64,000 nt of DNA from Athripsodes cinereus (GCA_947579605.1 OX388319.1:3720001-3784000); one strand, 5' to 3'; shown: positions 1 through 8,832, numbered from the stretch's first letter. The notes: generated by a model not told the origin, from the sequence alone. Made by a program: numbers and translations.

Positions 1-402
1 ATTGACCGACTTAACGAATGGCAACAACGCAGACAAATTTACGACGAAACAAAACAACGAGACACCGTCCAATCTTACCCCCCCCCCTACTGCTACCCCC
101 ACCCCTACATCTTCACAGGTTCTAAGGCGAAGCGAAAGGCTCAGGAAGAAAAAGTAGTCAGTCGGTTTGACAATGGATGCCCGAGCGCATTCGAAAGCTC
201 ACCACCAAACAAAAATACGCGATGTGTCCGCAAAGACAATCAATACATACATACCTCGTCGCGAAAAACTTATCAACAACATATATATATATGGACAATT
301 TGTAAAGCGCCGTTTACTCATAACATGGCCTCAAGGGCGCTGTATATCGTATCCATCACCCGAAACTCTCAGCAAAAAGGTGTGTCTTCAGCCCTCTTTT
401 AA
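1..402 (+). other. Open frame running off the left edge, unknown
   Basis: Frame 1 is open from the first base to a TAA at 400-402, about 133 codons, without needing an internal Met. The predicted protein is rich in Gln, Arg, Lys and Tyr. I recognise no domain. It overlaps a LINE remnant on the other strand (356-589), so it may be transposon DNA or chance. A C-run near 80-90 inside it suggests low constraint. Confidence 0.15.
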
Positions 403-589
403 AACTCTCTCCATTCACCTCATCTCGCAGACACAGAGGCAGCTTGTTCCAACATCTGGGACCCGCAACTCCAAAGCCTGTTTTGCGAGATCGAGATGGC
501 TCAATCAGTCTGCATTTTGCCTCACCCTGTGCTGAGCGAAGCATGAGCCGTCTTTCACTGATGGTCTCGATCTCGCACATCTCCGACAA
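356..589 (-). mobile_element. C-terminal end of a CR1/Jockey-type LINE reverse transcriptase (fragment)
   Basis: The minus-strand frame ends with the layout typical of LINE ORF2 C-termini: a G-x-R-C-W-N-x-L-P block, then a short spacer, then F-K-R-x-L-K-T-x-L-F and a stop. No polymerase catalytic motif is present, so only the last roughly 45 residues are recognisable. A 5'-truncated insertion is the simplest reading. No poly(A) or microsatellite tail is obvious below 356. Confidence 0.6.
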
Positions 590-880
590 ATAAGATATAC
601 GATGTTAAAACATATCGATCCAATAAATTAAAATTATAACTAGCATATTTTATCAACTACAATCTTATTAACAGGTTATATTTTTTTGTCAAAGGACGAC
701 AAAATCTTGAAATAAATGCCAGAAATTTCATTGACTTGTAGCAAATATCATTGATATGTGTTACACAAATCAACCTTCTATCCTAAATAATGGCCAAATC
801 GCCCGATGTCTCTATAAGTGCAAGGACCCTAATTTCTATCCTGTACTCTCAGCAGAACCGTTAAGTGGTGATTGGTTTGG

Positions 881-1103
881 TCTTCTTTTTCTTCTTTTTG
901 TGTTGTAGATCATCGATCTGTTAGTTCGGAAGTTATTGCCTCTTTTGATGCTGAAGATCAACTGTCTTTCCATCTTTTTGGTAGTATTCTTCGGGGCCGT
1001 AAACCGACTGGTATTTTAATTGAAGCTAAATGTACGATTCTGTTTTCAGCCATACGATCAACACGGTCTCTCCAGAATCGTCTCTATGGAGACGATTAGA
1101 GTG
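881..1103 (+). other. Insertion inside promoter unit 1
   Basis: Units 2 and 3 pass directly from the conserved gattg-a/g block to a conserved gtcgt-aattta block. Unit 1 has about 220 bp between them. The insert starts with a pyrimidine tract that looks like a splice acceptor (ends TTGTGTTGTAG near 908) and is open for about 75 codons (872-1099). A short TGGTC repeat sits on both sides. It may be a captured exon or a transposon piece; I do not recognise the peptide. Confidence 0.35.
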
Positions 1104-1333
1104 GTCGTTAATTTATAATTCATAAAAAACAATACTGCATTAATATATTTATGTGAACACCTAATTGACAATATAAAATCAAACAATAAACCATAACTAA
1201 CGCAATAAATTATATTTTTCATCGTGACATGTAAAAAGATGAATCTCAACAATCAAACGATACTTATTAAACTAATATGAGTAATCATAAATTTGTCAAT
1301 ACGAACTATTGTATACTAGACTAAGGCAGAAGG

Positions 1334-1341
1334 TATAAAAG
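1334..1341 (+). promoter_or_regulatory. TATA box of promoter unit 1
   Basis: TATAAAAG, the best TATA match of the three units, at the same place in the module as those at 1870 and 6931. It is followed by a stretch matching the transcribed start region of unit 3. Confidence 0.55.
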
Positions 1342-1435
1342 ATAAAACTCCCTGTCTTCAAAACAACAGTATCTCTCTGATCGAGATACAATATTCCAGA
1401 ACACTACGCACCTATGTAACATACATAACTTTAAG

Positions 1436-1920
1436 ATGTTAGTCAAACGAGGACAAACACTTGTAATAAATTCCAGAAATTTCATTTGTTTTGTTGCAAA
1501 AATCATTAATATGTGCCACAAGAATCAATCTTCTATCAGAAATAATGCCCAAGTCACCCGATGACTAAATTCCTGCAAAGGTACTAATTTCTGTATTGTA
1601 GATACTCCCAGGAGGAGCATTAAAGTGTGATTGAATTAGTCGTGAATTTATAATTTAAAAAAACAAAACTGTATTTTTATTTCTGTGAACACGTCATTGA
1701 CACCATAAAGTTCAACAACACACAATAATTAACACATCAAATTAATTTTCACATCGTGACATGTAAAAAACATGATTTTATAATTTCAACAGTTAAACAT
1801 AACATATTATGAAATTATATTTTCGTAATCATTAATTTGTCATTAGATAAAATGGACTAAAGCGGGAGGTATATAAGATAACACTCAGGCTTATACCAAT
1901 TACAACGAGAGTAAGAGCGT
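1436..1920 (+). promoter_or_regulatory. Promoter module, unit 2 (in front of peptide gene 1)
   Basis: Tandem copy of unit 1, without the 220-bp insert. It carries the LINE-like block (about 1590-1640), the CATCGTGACATGTAAAAA block (about 1752-1770), and TATATAAG at 1870-1877. Compared with unit 3, about 55 bp just downstream of TATA are missing, so only 33 bp separate the TATA box from the splice donor GTAAGAG at 1911. The 5' non-coding exon of gene 1 would then be almost nil if this TATA is used. Unit 1 may be the real promoter. Confidence 0.6.
1870..1877 (+). promoter_or_regulatory. TATA box of promoter unit 2
   Basis: TATATAAG, identical to the box in unit 3 (6931-6938). Donor GTAAGAG follows at 1911-1917. 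Confidence 0.6.
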
Positions 1921-3140
1921 TTTTTATATACAGCTGAGTTACCTTATTGGCATTGGAAGCCACAAACAATTTTTATGCTGGGCAAAGTATAACGTAATTG
2001 AGCAGCCGTCCCTTTAAGAAATCAGATGCAACTTATAGTGAAAGAACCAATGATATAGTTTCCCTCTAGAAAATGTTCTCGGTACAGCTATTGTAGTTCT
2101 TTGTTGTTCTATTTTTTTTTTATTATAAGAAAATCAATTGTTACAATAAATAAGTCATATATCTATAATGAAAAGCATGCAGATTGAAAGCAAGCAGGGT
2201 TTGCATATTTTATTTATAAATAATAATTATATTTTTTTATTATGTAAATTCACAATGACATGACAATATTAAACTCATTGTTAATTAATCAAAGATATAA
2301 AATTGATTTGATATGACATTTAGCTGGATACACACATATAGATTTATCTGTTCAATTTGAACAATATATCTCTGATTTGTCAAATCTTAGAGATAAATTT
2401 GCAGGTTAGTGTTATCTATAAAAACTGAAAGAGCAACGATAAATTGGTTATGAATAGTGACAGATAAATTGGTCCATTTTATCTGTGATGCAATACTGTT
2501 CAGCATACAATCATGTACCAAATTAACTGACCGACAAATTGGTGACACAAAATCGCTTAGAAAAATTTGCTTGTTAGTGTCAAAAGACCGATTTATCTTA
2601 TCAATATTTTAAACCAATTTATCTGCCAATTTATTGGTACGATTTATCGGTGAGATTTATCTTTACGTGTGTATCCAGCTTTTAATAGTAGCTCGTTGAG
2701 AATTTTATTTATTATTTTTTTACTTCACTGTACATTAGTTACAATATTTCACATCAATACAAAGTATCATAAAACCGATAAGTAAAACGATTCAATGTAC
2801 GGAGGGCGATTTATCGTTGGAAAGCAATATCTTCCAAAAAAATTAAAGAAACATTTATATTATACCAACAGAAACAGTAAAAATAAAACATACTCATACA
2901 TTTTGACCTTAAACAAGCACTAGGTATGCAGAATGTAAAGGTATACGTGTACAAAAAAAAGCACATGCAAGCATTAATATTCTCAAGAATTCATTTAATA
3001 GCAAAAAACGTAGATCATTAGGTAGAATTCAATTATGTTTATTATTTTTTCTTGTCATTGATGTAAACGTAAGCATACGGAAATTTTCAATCATGTAAGA
3101 TAAATGTTCTTAATACTGTAATAACTTCCAAGCTACAGGA
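1921..3140 (+). other. 5'UTR intron of peptide gene 1
   Basis: Runs from the donor GTAAGAG at 1911 to the acceptor just before the start codon (AG at 3137-3138 or 3131-3132). The last 60 bp align with the matching region of gene 2 (about 7498-7760). It holds the MITE at 2322-2680; otherwise plain AT-rich DNA with no coding frame. Confidence 0.45.
2322..2680 (+). mobile_element. MITE with terminal inverted repeats and GATAAAT array
   Basis: The 359-bp element starts AGCTGGATACACAC and ends with its exact reverse complement. The inverted repeat extends, with mismatches, to about 28 bp. Inside are about nine copies of GATAAAT or its reverse complement. Such subterminal repeats are usual in elements whose transposase binds repeated sites. 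The target duplication is unclear (T-rich on both sides). It has no coding capacity and sits in the 5'UTR intron of peptide gene 1. Confidence 0.7.
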
Positions 3141-3146
3141 AACAAC

Positions 3147-3392
3147 ATGAAATTTGGACTGATTGCAATATTCCTGCTGCTGGTGATATGCTGCATTCTA
3201 CAGACAGCAAACAGTGAACCAGATCCAAAGGGTACACCTGCTAGGCGTCCAAAGCGGCCACCACCAACACGGCCACCACCACTATTCAATATGAATCCAC
3301 TAAATATTCCACACATTCCACCACCTCCACTACTACCTGCACCACCAGCTCCACCACCATTTGACGATGACGAAGAAGATGACGATGAATAA
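3147..3392 (+). CDS. Secreted proline-rich peptide 1 (basic start, acidic tail)
   Basis: An 81-residue precursor. Residues 1-23 form a clear signal peptide (hydrophobic core LIAIFLLLVICCIL) with likely cleavage before EPDPK. The mature part of about 58 residues opens with Arg/Lys-Pro repeats (RRPKRPPPTRPPP), continues with Pro-rich hydrophobic sequence, and ends in DDDEEDDDE. No cysteine remains after cleavage. The start is fixed by the paralogue at 7766-7954, which shares signal peptide, EPDPK and the DNA just upstream. One coding exon follows a 5'UTR intron. An AATAAA lies at 3537-3542. Pro/Arg-rich peptides of insects (lebocins, apidaecins, metchnikowin) suggest an antimicrobial or immune role, but I see no direct homology. 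The acidic tail may neutralise the basic part or bind mineral or cations. Function is inference. Confidence 0.75.
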   Translation: MKFGLIAIFLLLVICCILQTANSEPDPKGTPARRPKRPPPTRPPPLFNMNPLNIPHIPPPPLLPAPPAPPPFDDDEEDDDE

Positions 3393-3536
3393 CTTTTATC
3401 GGTTTAATACGCCATTCAGATGAATACTTTACGACGCTGAAGAAGTCATCCATCATCACAATTTAATTATTTATTTACAATACAAACTTCATTAGCTTTT
3501 TGTTATCAGTTTCTATTTACCTCTACAGTATAGTCA

Positions 3537-3542
3537 AATAAA
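3537..3542 (+). terminator. Polyadenylation signal of peptide gene 1
   Basis: AATAAA, 145 bp after the stop codon of peptide gene 1. Gene 2 has one at a similar distance (8142-8147). Confidence 0.55.
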
Positions 3543-3773
3543 TTAAAATTTTATTTCTTTTTCACATAACTGATTGGTAACAGTGTCCCAGAACGTGACA
3601 GTGTGCGGATTAGAAGCGTACGCCAATGTGTTTCCGAAGTAGGCTTTTTTGTAGTCAGGTTTAACATTAGCGAAATATATAAAAGAGTCAATAGCTATGG
3701 CGACACGTAATGATCTGCCTTCCCAAACACACGCTCGAAGATTGCCGCCAGGAACGCGAAGAGTTCTCGAATG
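3543..3773 (-). pseudogene. WDR35/IFT121-like exon fragment
   Basis: The minus-strand peptide reads like one exon of WDR35 (IFT121, an intraflagellar-transport A WD-repeat protein). It has an LRVPGG-type block, then W-E-G-x-S-L-R, then A-I-D-S-F-I-Y-F-A-N-V-K-P-D-Y-K, and a VTFWDT block. Compared with what I recall of the family, the Tyr-rich loop between the last two blocks is shortened. A good acceptor (TTTTACAG) precedes residue 1 of the match at 3774-3776, so genomic exon structure is kept: this is not a processed copy. It ends in a stop at 3543-3545 with no donor, and no other WDR35 exon is visible. It starts where the gene 1 poly(A) signal ends and lies 140 bp from a Helitron (3916-4511), a type of element known to carry exons. 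Confidence 0.6.
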
Positions 3774-3915
3774 CTGTAAAATTGGAAAGAATATTTGAAA
3801 AATTATTTCATTGTATCCATTTGTCCATAGTATCACGACACCTACCACAAGGTTTTTTGTATTAAATTTTGATTTTAAATAAACTCAAATATACAAATCT
3901 AATATTCAATACAAA

Positions 3916-4511
3916 TCTATATTACTTATATAAAAAAGTCGTATTAGTTACACCACTTATAACTCAAGAATAGCTGTACCAATTTGAATGATTTCTGATT
4001 TGTTGGATTCGTCTCCGCCCCGAATAGCTGATTAGCTATTAAAATACCTTACAAATTCATGGGAAGAAAAATTACGAAGAAAATTATTTACTCCATATGT
4101 ACATTTTTAAAAAACGAAATGGAGAATTATACAAAATCAACGATGAAGTTTTTTTTATAGATCGGCCTACTTATAGAATATTTTTTGTATATATTTTCAA
4201 ATAAGAATTGTTGTCCATAGAATTTAACATTTATGGTTCTGAAATTTCTATTTTGAAAAATCATGAATAAGATTTTTTATAAATTTAAAATGAATAGCTA
4301 TGTACCTAAAAAATAAATAAGTACCTACATATATTACGTACAGCAGATAATAAACAAATCTGAGTTTAGTATAATTGTTTAAAATAAATTTATTTTATTT
4401 TTTTACACCATACGATGACACACATGGGCAATCACGTGAGTTTGTAAAGAGATTAAAAATATTATTCATTCATTGATTTTTTGGCTGTTCGAAGTTCGCT
4501 GGGTCAGCTAG
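3916..4511 (+). mobile_element. Non-autonomous Helitron-like element
   Basis: Begins TCTATATTACTTATATAAAA and ends GGGTCAGCTAG followed by T. TC at the start and CTAG at the end fit Helitrons; the 3' hairpin is weak. The start region carries text often seen in insect Helitrons (TTATAACTCAAGAATAGCTG). No coding capacity. The same 5' sequence occurs inverted at 5297-5459. Confidence 0.55.
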
Positions 4512-4556
4512 TATCGTATAAATATCAAATATATCGTATAGTGTAGAGTATAGATT

Positions 4557-4729
4557 TCGTTGGCAGCCTGGAGGTAGAGTCTCGGCCTCGTGAACAAGGG
4601 GTCCGCGGTTCGATCCCAGGTGCCGGCAAAATCCCCTTTCACGACACAAACTTTTAGCTTACTGTGAAAGGCGTATAAGGTTGTATTTGGATTTATAACA
4701 AAAACCAGATATATCTTTTTTTTAAAAAA
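4557..4729 (+). mobile_element. tRNA-derived SINE, family S1
   Basis: Pol III A-box region (GTAGAGTCTCGGCCTC) and B box (GGTTCGATCCC) are clear. The body runs to ACCAGATATATCTTTTT. Other copies: 13380-13545, 17301-17345 (head only), 21141-21275, 21826-22003, 23563-23731 (minus), 32727-32810 (3' part). Confidence 0.8.
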
Positions 4730-4732
4730 ACA

Positions 4733-5302
4733 TTGTACACATACCACGAAAGAAGTAAAATAGTTACACTGCCCTCTTCCCACACACAGTATAAGGGAAT
4801 ATTGTTGCAATATTATCGTCGTCCATATTATTTTTTATTGAAATTAAAAATATATGGTGTAAATAATTTTCTAAAAATGCGTTCACTAAGAAGAATGGTT
4901 GGTAAAACTTTGCGGGATAGAGTGAAGAATGAGGATATTAGGAGAATGAGCGGATGCGAGAAGAGTGTTGTGGATAGAATGCGTGTAAATAAGTTACGAT
5001 GGTTTGGACATGTTGAGCGAATGCAAGATGAAAGAATGACGAAGAGGATGTATTTGTCTGAAAGAGGAGGTGTGAGGAAGCGCGGACGGCCAAGAACCAC
5101 GTGGCTTGAGCACGTGGATCAAATCCTTAAGGACGGCCGCGTGTTGTATAAGAGAAATCGGCGAACATGTATGAGAAACTGGATGAATGTGGAGGAAGCA
5201 AAAGAAGTTTGTAAGGATAGATCTATATGGCGTTCCGTTCTCTCTGCCTACCCCTCCTGGGACACGGCGTGAGGGTATAGATAGATAGATAGATATATAG
5301 AA
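4733..5302 (+). mobile_element. RTE-type LINE, 5'-truncated 3' end
   Basis: From about 4877 the frame encodes the C-terminal tail of a LINE ORF2: blocks MRSLRRMVGKTLRDRV, RMSGCE, VDRMRVNKLRWFGHVERM, then a basic GRPRTTW block and a C-terminal W-R-S-V-L-S-A-Y-P-S-W-D-T-A. Residues before that are flanking DNA. The 3' end is a short TAGA tandem tail (about 5277-5302), as RTE elements have, instead of poly(A). Closest sister: 62474-62968, nearly identical over 130 residues, so this family was active recently. Confidence 0.8.
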
Positions 5303-5459
5303 ATAATTTTCTACGTAATTTTTCTTGCCGTGAATTTGTAAGATATTTTACTAGCCTATCGGCTATTCAGGGCGGAGAAAAATCCAACAAATCAGAGATC
5401 ATTCAAATCGGTACAGCCATTCTTGAGTTATAAATGATGTAACTAACACGACTTTCTTT
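5297..5459 (-). mobile_element. Inverted fragment of the 3916 Helitron 5' end
   Basis: The reverse complement matches about 3937-4095: the same GTTATAAATGATGTAACTAA, GATCATTCAAATCGG and GGGCGGAG texts, with scattered differences. Together they make a 1.5-kb inverted pair enclosing a SINE and a LINE. Confidence 0.6.
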
Positions 5460-5621
5460 TATTTTTTATTTTATTTTATCTTTATTTTACTTGAATAAAA
5501 TATACCACTGCCAGCTTGACAGTTGTTACACCTTATTGCTGGACAGTGGACAACATAAATCACAATCATAAACAAATGAGAACCCATAAAAATACAAGAA
5601 CATAACTTATTAAATGAATGA

Positions 5622-5755
5622 TGTTGGTGTTATAATGTTATATGAATGATGATGTGCAAGAAGAATAAAATAAATTAATAAAAAAAAATATGTTGGTGTT
5701 ATAATGTTATATGAATGATGATGTGCAAGAAGAATAAAATAAATAAATAAAAAAA
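5622..5755. repeat. Two direct repeats of about 67 bp
   Basis: ATGTTGGTGTTATAATGTTA and the following 47 bp occur twice in a row, almost identically, each ending in an AAATAAATAAAAAA-type run. Confidence 0.8.
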
Positions 5756-6599
5756 AAAAGAAGTTACAACATTCAGTAAAAACACCACACAATATTTCCA
5801 GAAATACCATTTAAAACTAAAAAAACAAATCAAAATCAAAAACATCATCAAATTAAAAAACATCAATATATAAAATATAATCGCCATATTTTTTTTAGAC
5901 CGAGTACACGACCACTACTCAATCAGATCCACCCATGCTACGTCACACTACTTGTTTATTAAATTACTAGTGATGGGCAAGGCTCACTTCGGTTCTAGTA
6001 AACCGTGTACCCGATCCGACATACTTAACAAAAAAAAAATCAAATAAAAATCTTGAGAATGCCCATTGAAGTGGGCGAAAACGTTAGAGTTTAAATAAAT
6101 ATAGTGAAAATATAAGAGTGTTTTGATTATTTATAAATTATTAAATATGAATTTTCACAGTGTGAACACAGACACTCTTCAACAATCAAATAAAAGTGTT
6201 AATATGCTTATTATAACAATCATATATAAAAATTAACAAATAAAAAAATATTCACATAATATATTATGCACTATAATAATAATAAAAAAGTTATAATATA
6301 AATAAAGTAAAACATTACAAGTGGATGTCTACATGCTTAATAAATTCCTAGTATATCAATGTGAGGTGCTAGTTTGATATGTATAAAGATGTCAAAGATT
6401 AAAAAAAAAACATTTACATGTGAATAACATAAATAATAGTCAATAATAAAAACAACAGCAGAACAAAATCAATATCACTCAGTAAAATAGCAATTTATAT
6501 TGGTAAACTCACATCCCTGGATTCTCAACATGGCCTCTGTCATATTATGTGACTTAATATTAGACTAATAATGATCCATTAATGTACCAGTCAGTATCA
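5756..6599. other. Intergenic, AT-rich, with a Penelope-like tail
   Basis: No coding frame. At 6051-6110 sits a TTGAGAAT, stem GCCCA/TGGGC, GAAAACG motif like the ones listed under the hammerhead-like finding, followed by an A-rich TAAATAAATATAGTGAAAA tail also seen at 59327. The rest is simple AT-rich DNA. Confidence 0.4.
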
Positions 6600-7030
6600 C
6601 AACAAACATTAGAACAAGAAGTGTAGAATGTACAAAGGCTCTCATTTCTGCCCTGTACTCAAAGGAGAAGCATTGAGGGGTGATTGGATTGGTCGTGAAT
6701 ATTTAATAATAAAATATTATTATTAATTTTTACGTGAGCACCTAAGTAACACTATTAAATCCGACAATACACAATAACTAACGCATTTAATTAACAGCAT
6801 ATTCACAACGTGACATATAAAATGTTTTAATCTATATTTCAACTATTGAACATTACTAAAGAATGAAATTTTCGTGATCATTATTTTTTTTCAATACGAA
6901 CAATATTGTATTCTGAACTGAGGCAGGAGGTATATAAGACACCATTCCCTACCTTCAATACAACATTATTTCTCTGATAGTTTCAATATATCCTCAGGCT
7001 TATACCAACAGTTACAAGAAAGGGTAAGAG
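6600..7030 (+). promoter_or_regulatory. Promoter module, unit 3 (peptide gene 2)
   Basis: The most complete copy: LINE-like block (about 6640-6690), ACAACGTGACATATAAAA block (about 6805-6822), TATA box at 6931-6938, a 5'UTR of roughly 60 bp and splice donor GTAAGAG at 7024-7030. The gene 2 coding exon follows 740 bp on. Confidence 0.65.
6931..6938 (+). promoter_or_regulatory. TATA box of peptide gene 2
   Basis: TATATAAG; about 90 bp upstream of the 5'UTR donor at 7024. Confidence 0.6.
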
Positions 7031-7760
7031 TACCTCATTTTATATTATTCACATTGCATATGTTTTTACAAATATACAGTTGAATTACCTAAATGGTGTA
7101 AGAATTCAGTATAATTAACAATGTATGGGAAAATATCATCGAAATGACTAGCCGTCCTCTCTAGAAATCAGACCCAATTTACCATCACGGATTTTTTGAG
7201 TCCATACTGTCCAAGACAGCTTCCTGATATTATCTTTCATAAAACTATGATCGGAATAATTATAAAAGACCGTATACAGGAGCGATTTTATTTCATTTTA
7301 TTTTTCATTAAATTTTAACTGGGACACTTGCACTCATTACAACTTCCATAATCAAAATAGCTTATCTTATCCCCTATATTGAATAAGTGCATAATTGATT
7401 TGATGAAGGGGAAAGCGTTCAATTTTATCCAGTAATCAATTCTATATTCCATCCAATAGACAGTAAATACACCGCAATCTCCTGTAACTAAAATAAATAT
7501 ATGGAAACTTCCAATCGTGTAAGATAATTCGATCGATCGAATAATAATTCGATTCCCGGCCAGGGCAAAATGAAGAATGACCTTTTTTCAAATTGTCCTG
7601 GGTCTGGGTGTTTAGTGCATTGTATATATGTGTATCGTCGTGTTGGTACTCATGATACAAGATTCATCTTAGTTTGGGACTAGCTCGATCTGTGTGAATT
7701 GTCTATGTATGTTATGTTATAAATATCCCTTATATTGTGATTACTTTCAAGTTACAGAAA
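7031..7760 (+). other. 5'UTR intron of peptide gene 2
   Basis: From the donor at 7024 to the acceptor at about 7755 (TTACAG). The text around 7498-7530 and 7735-7765 aligns with gene 1 (about 3078-3140); the SINE at 7545-7722 separates these two blocks, so it entered after the duplication. Confidence 0.45.
7545..7722 (+). mobile_element. tRNA-derived SINE, family S2, 5'-truncated
   Basis: Starts inside the B box (GATTCCCGGCCAGGGC) and ends in TGTATGTTATGTTAT. Full copy: 22976-23215. It lies inside the 5'UTR intron of peptide gene 2. Confidence 0.75.
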
Positions 7761-7765
7761 ACAAG

Positions 7766-7954
7766 ATGAAAGTAGGACTAATCGCAAGTTACCTGTTTTT
7801 GGTGATATGCTGCATTGTACAGATAGCAAGTAGTGAACCAGATCCAAAGTTTGTACCAAAGATCCCACCAATGCGTCTACCGACACCAAAGCGTCGACCA
7901 CCAACAACACCAAGGCGTCGACCACCAATAACACCAAGGCGTCCAAAGCCTTGA
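7766..7954 (+). CDS. Secreted Pro/Arg-rich basic peptide 2 (PrAMP-like)
   Basis: A 62-residue precursor. The Met at 7766 is the start: it aligns with peptide 1, and the open frame further upstream is SINE sequence. Residues 1-23 are a signal peptide (LIASYLFLVICCIVQ) with cleavage before EPDPK. The mature part of about 39 residues has no cysteine, no acidic residue after EPD, and many Arg and Lys: KRRPPTTPRRRPPITPRRP. Two to three 24-bp DNA repeats encode the TPRRRPP units, so the tail probably grew by repeat expansion. Composition matches insect proline-rich antimicrobial peptides, which enter bacteria and bind ribosome or DnaK; that role here is inferred from composition only. An AATAAA follows at 8142. 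Confidence 0.75.
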   Translation: MKVGLIASYLFLVICCIVQIASSEPDPKFVPKIPPMRLPTPKRRPPTTPRRRPPITPRRPKP

Positions 7955-8141
7955 TACAAAAACATCCATCAAATCAACCACCATGAACTCCAAATCTTCC
8001 AAACTTTCCACCAACACCTACCGATTAAAGATAGCCATTAGCTTGCATCAGAAACAAACTACTTTATAATCACGAATGAAGATATTTTGCATGGAACTTT
8101 AGTTGCTATTATTTTGAGGTTGTCTTAGTTTATTTCATTCA

Positions 8142-8147
8142 AATAAA
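8142..8147 (+). terminator. Polyadenylation signal of peptide gene 2
   Basis: AATAAA, 188 bp after the stop codon, in a context (TTCAAATAAATTCTCATTTC) like that of gene 1. Confidence 0.55.
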
Positions 8148-8477
8148 TTCTCATTTCACCATTATTGTTTCTTCTTATTTATTCTCTCAAATTCTTTTGT
8201 ACCATTCTCTGCAGTTTCAGATCATTGGGATGCATATAACGTTAATTTTCAACTTCGGGCTTACCAAATTTTATTAAGTGCTTGATTTTGTACATTTTAG
8301 ATGAACTATATGAGACAACATTTAGTTTCGGTTTAAGACCCCAATCTAAATAAATTGTCTCATTTGTTTTATTAATATTGTTGTCTTATTTGGTTAATAC
8401 TAAAGCTACAACTGACTAAACCTAAATCACTTTTGCAAAGTTCTTTCAAAGTAAATTTCAGGAACTTCCTTGTTTCA

Positions 8478-8560
8478 TCATCAGGCAAGCCTTAAAAATT
8501 GAATTCAGACTTGCCTGATGATGGAAGCACAAGCTTCATTGTTTTCATTGAATAAAAAAA
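8478..8560. repeat. Hairpin with CCTGATGATGG motif (Penelope-like tail)
   Basis: CATCATCAGGCAAG near 8478 pairs with CTTGCCTGATGATG near 8510. It is followed by GGAAGC, a short loop and GCTTC. This resembles the other CTGATGA-stem-GAA motifs of the window. Confidence 0.4.
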
Positions 8561-8635
8561 TGGAAAAAGGTAATAACTACAAGAGGGCAACTTTAGTAGC
8601 CAGAAAACTAGCTGCACTTTATTAATATGCAAGCT

Positions 8636-8832
8636 TAATGTAAATAAAAACAAAAAACTTTGTAGAGTTTTACTATGTACTTTTATTTAGTGACCAGGTT
8701 TCGACATGTTATGTTTTTTTCAAACTCGTCGATAGTTTGAAAAAGACATAACATGTCGAAACCTGGTCACTGAATAAAAGTACCTACATAGTAAAACTCT
8801 ACAAAGTTTTTTTGTTTTTATTTACATTAAAT
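8636..8832. repeat. Foldback repeat, arms of about 85-90 bp
   Basis: The left arm (AATGTAAATAAAAACAAAAA, to about 8720) and the right arm (to 8832) are almost perfect reverse complements around a CTCGTCGATAG centre. Each arm holds a CGACATGTTATGT/ACATAACATGTCG segment and the GAAACCTGGTCACT text that recurs, diverged, at 41110. Confidence 0.75.

Larger units (their letters stand above)
690..1435 (+). promoter_or_regulatory. Promoter module, unit 1 (orphan)
   Basis: First of three copies of a module also seen at 1436-1920 and 6600-7030. Shared blocks in order: a stretch around 700-790, a LINE-like block (830-880), a block centred on the CATCGTGACATGTAAAAA motif (near 1220-1240), and a TATA box at 1334-1341. 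Downstream of TATA it matches the unit 3 initiator region up to about 1400, then runs straight into unit 2 without a coding exon. A roughly 220-bp insert interrupts it at 881-1103. Confidence 0.6.

Noticed and set aside
167..535. 122-codon plus-strand frame
   Set aside because: It overlaps the better-supported LINE end on the minus strand and has no motif.
7694..7765. N-terminal extension of peptide 2 from an ATG at 7694
   Set aside because: These codons lie in the tail of the S2 SINE and the intron end; the paralogue and the signal peptide fix the start at 7766.
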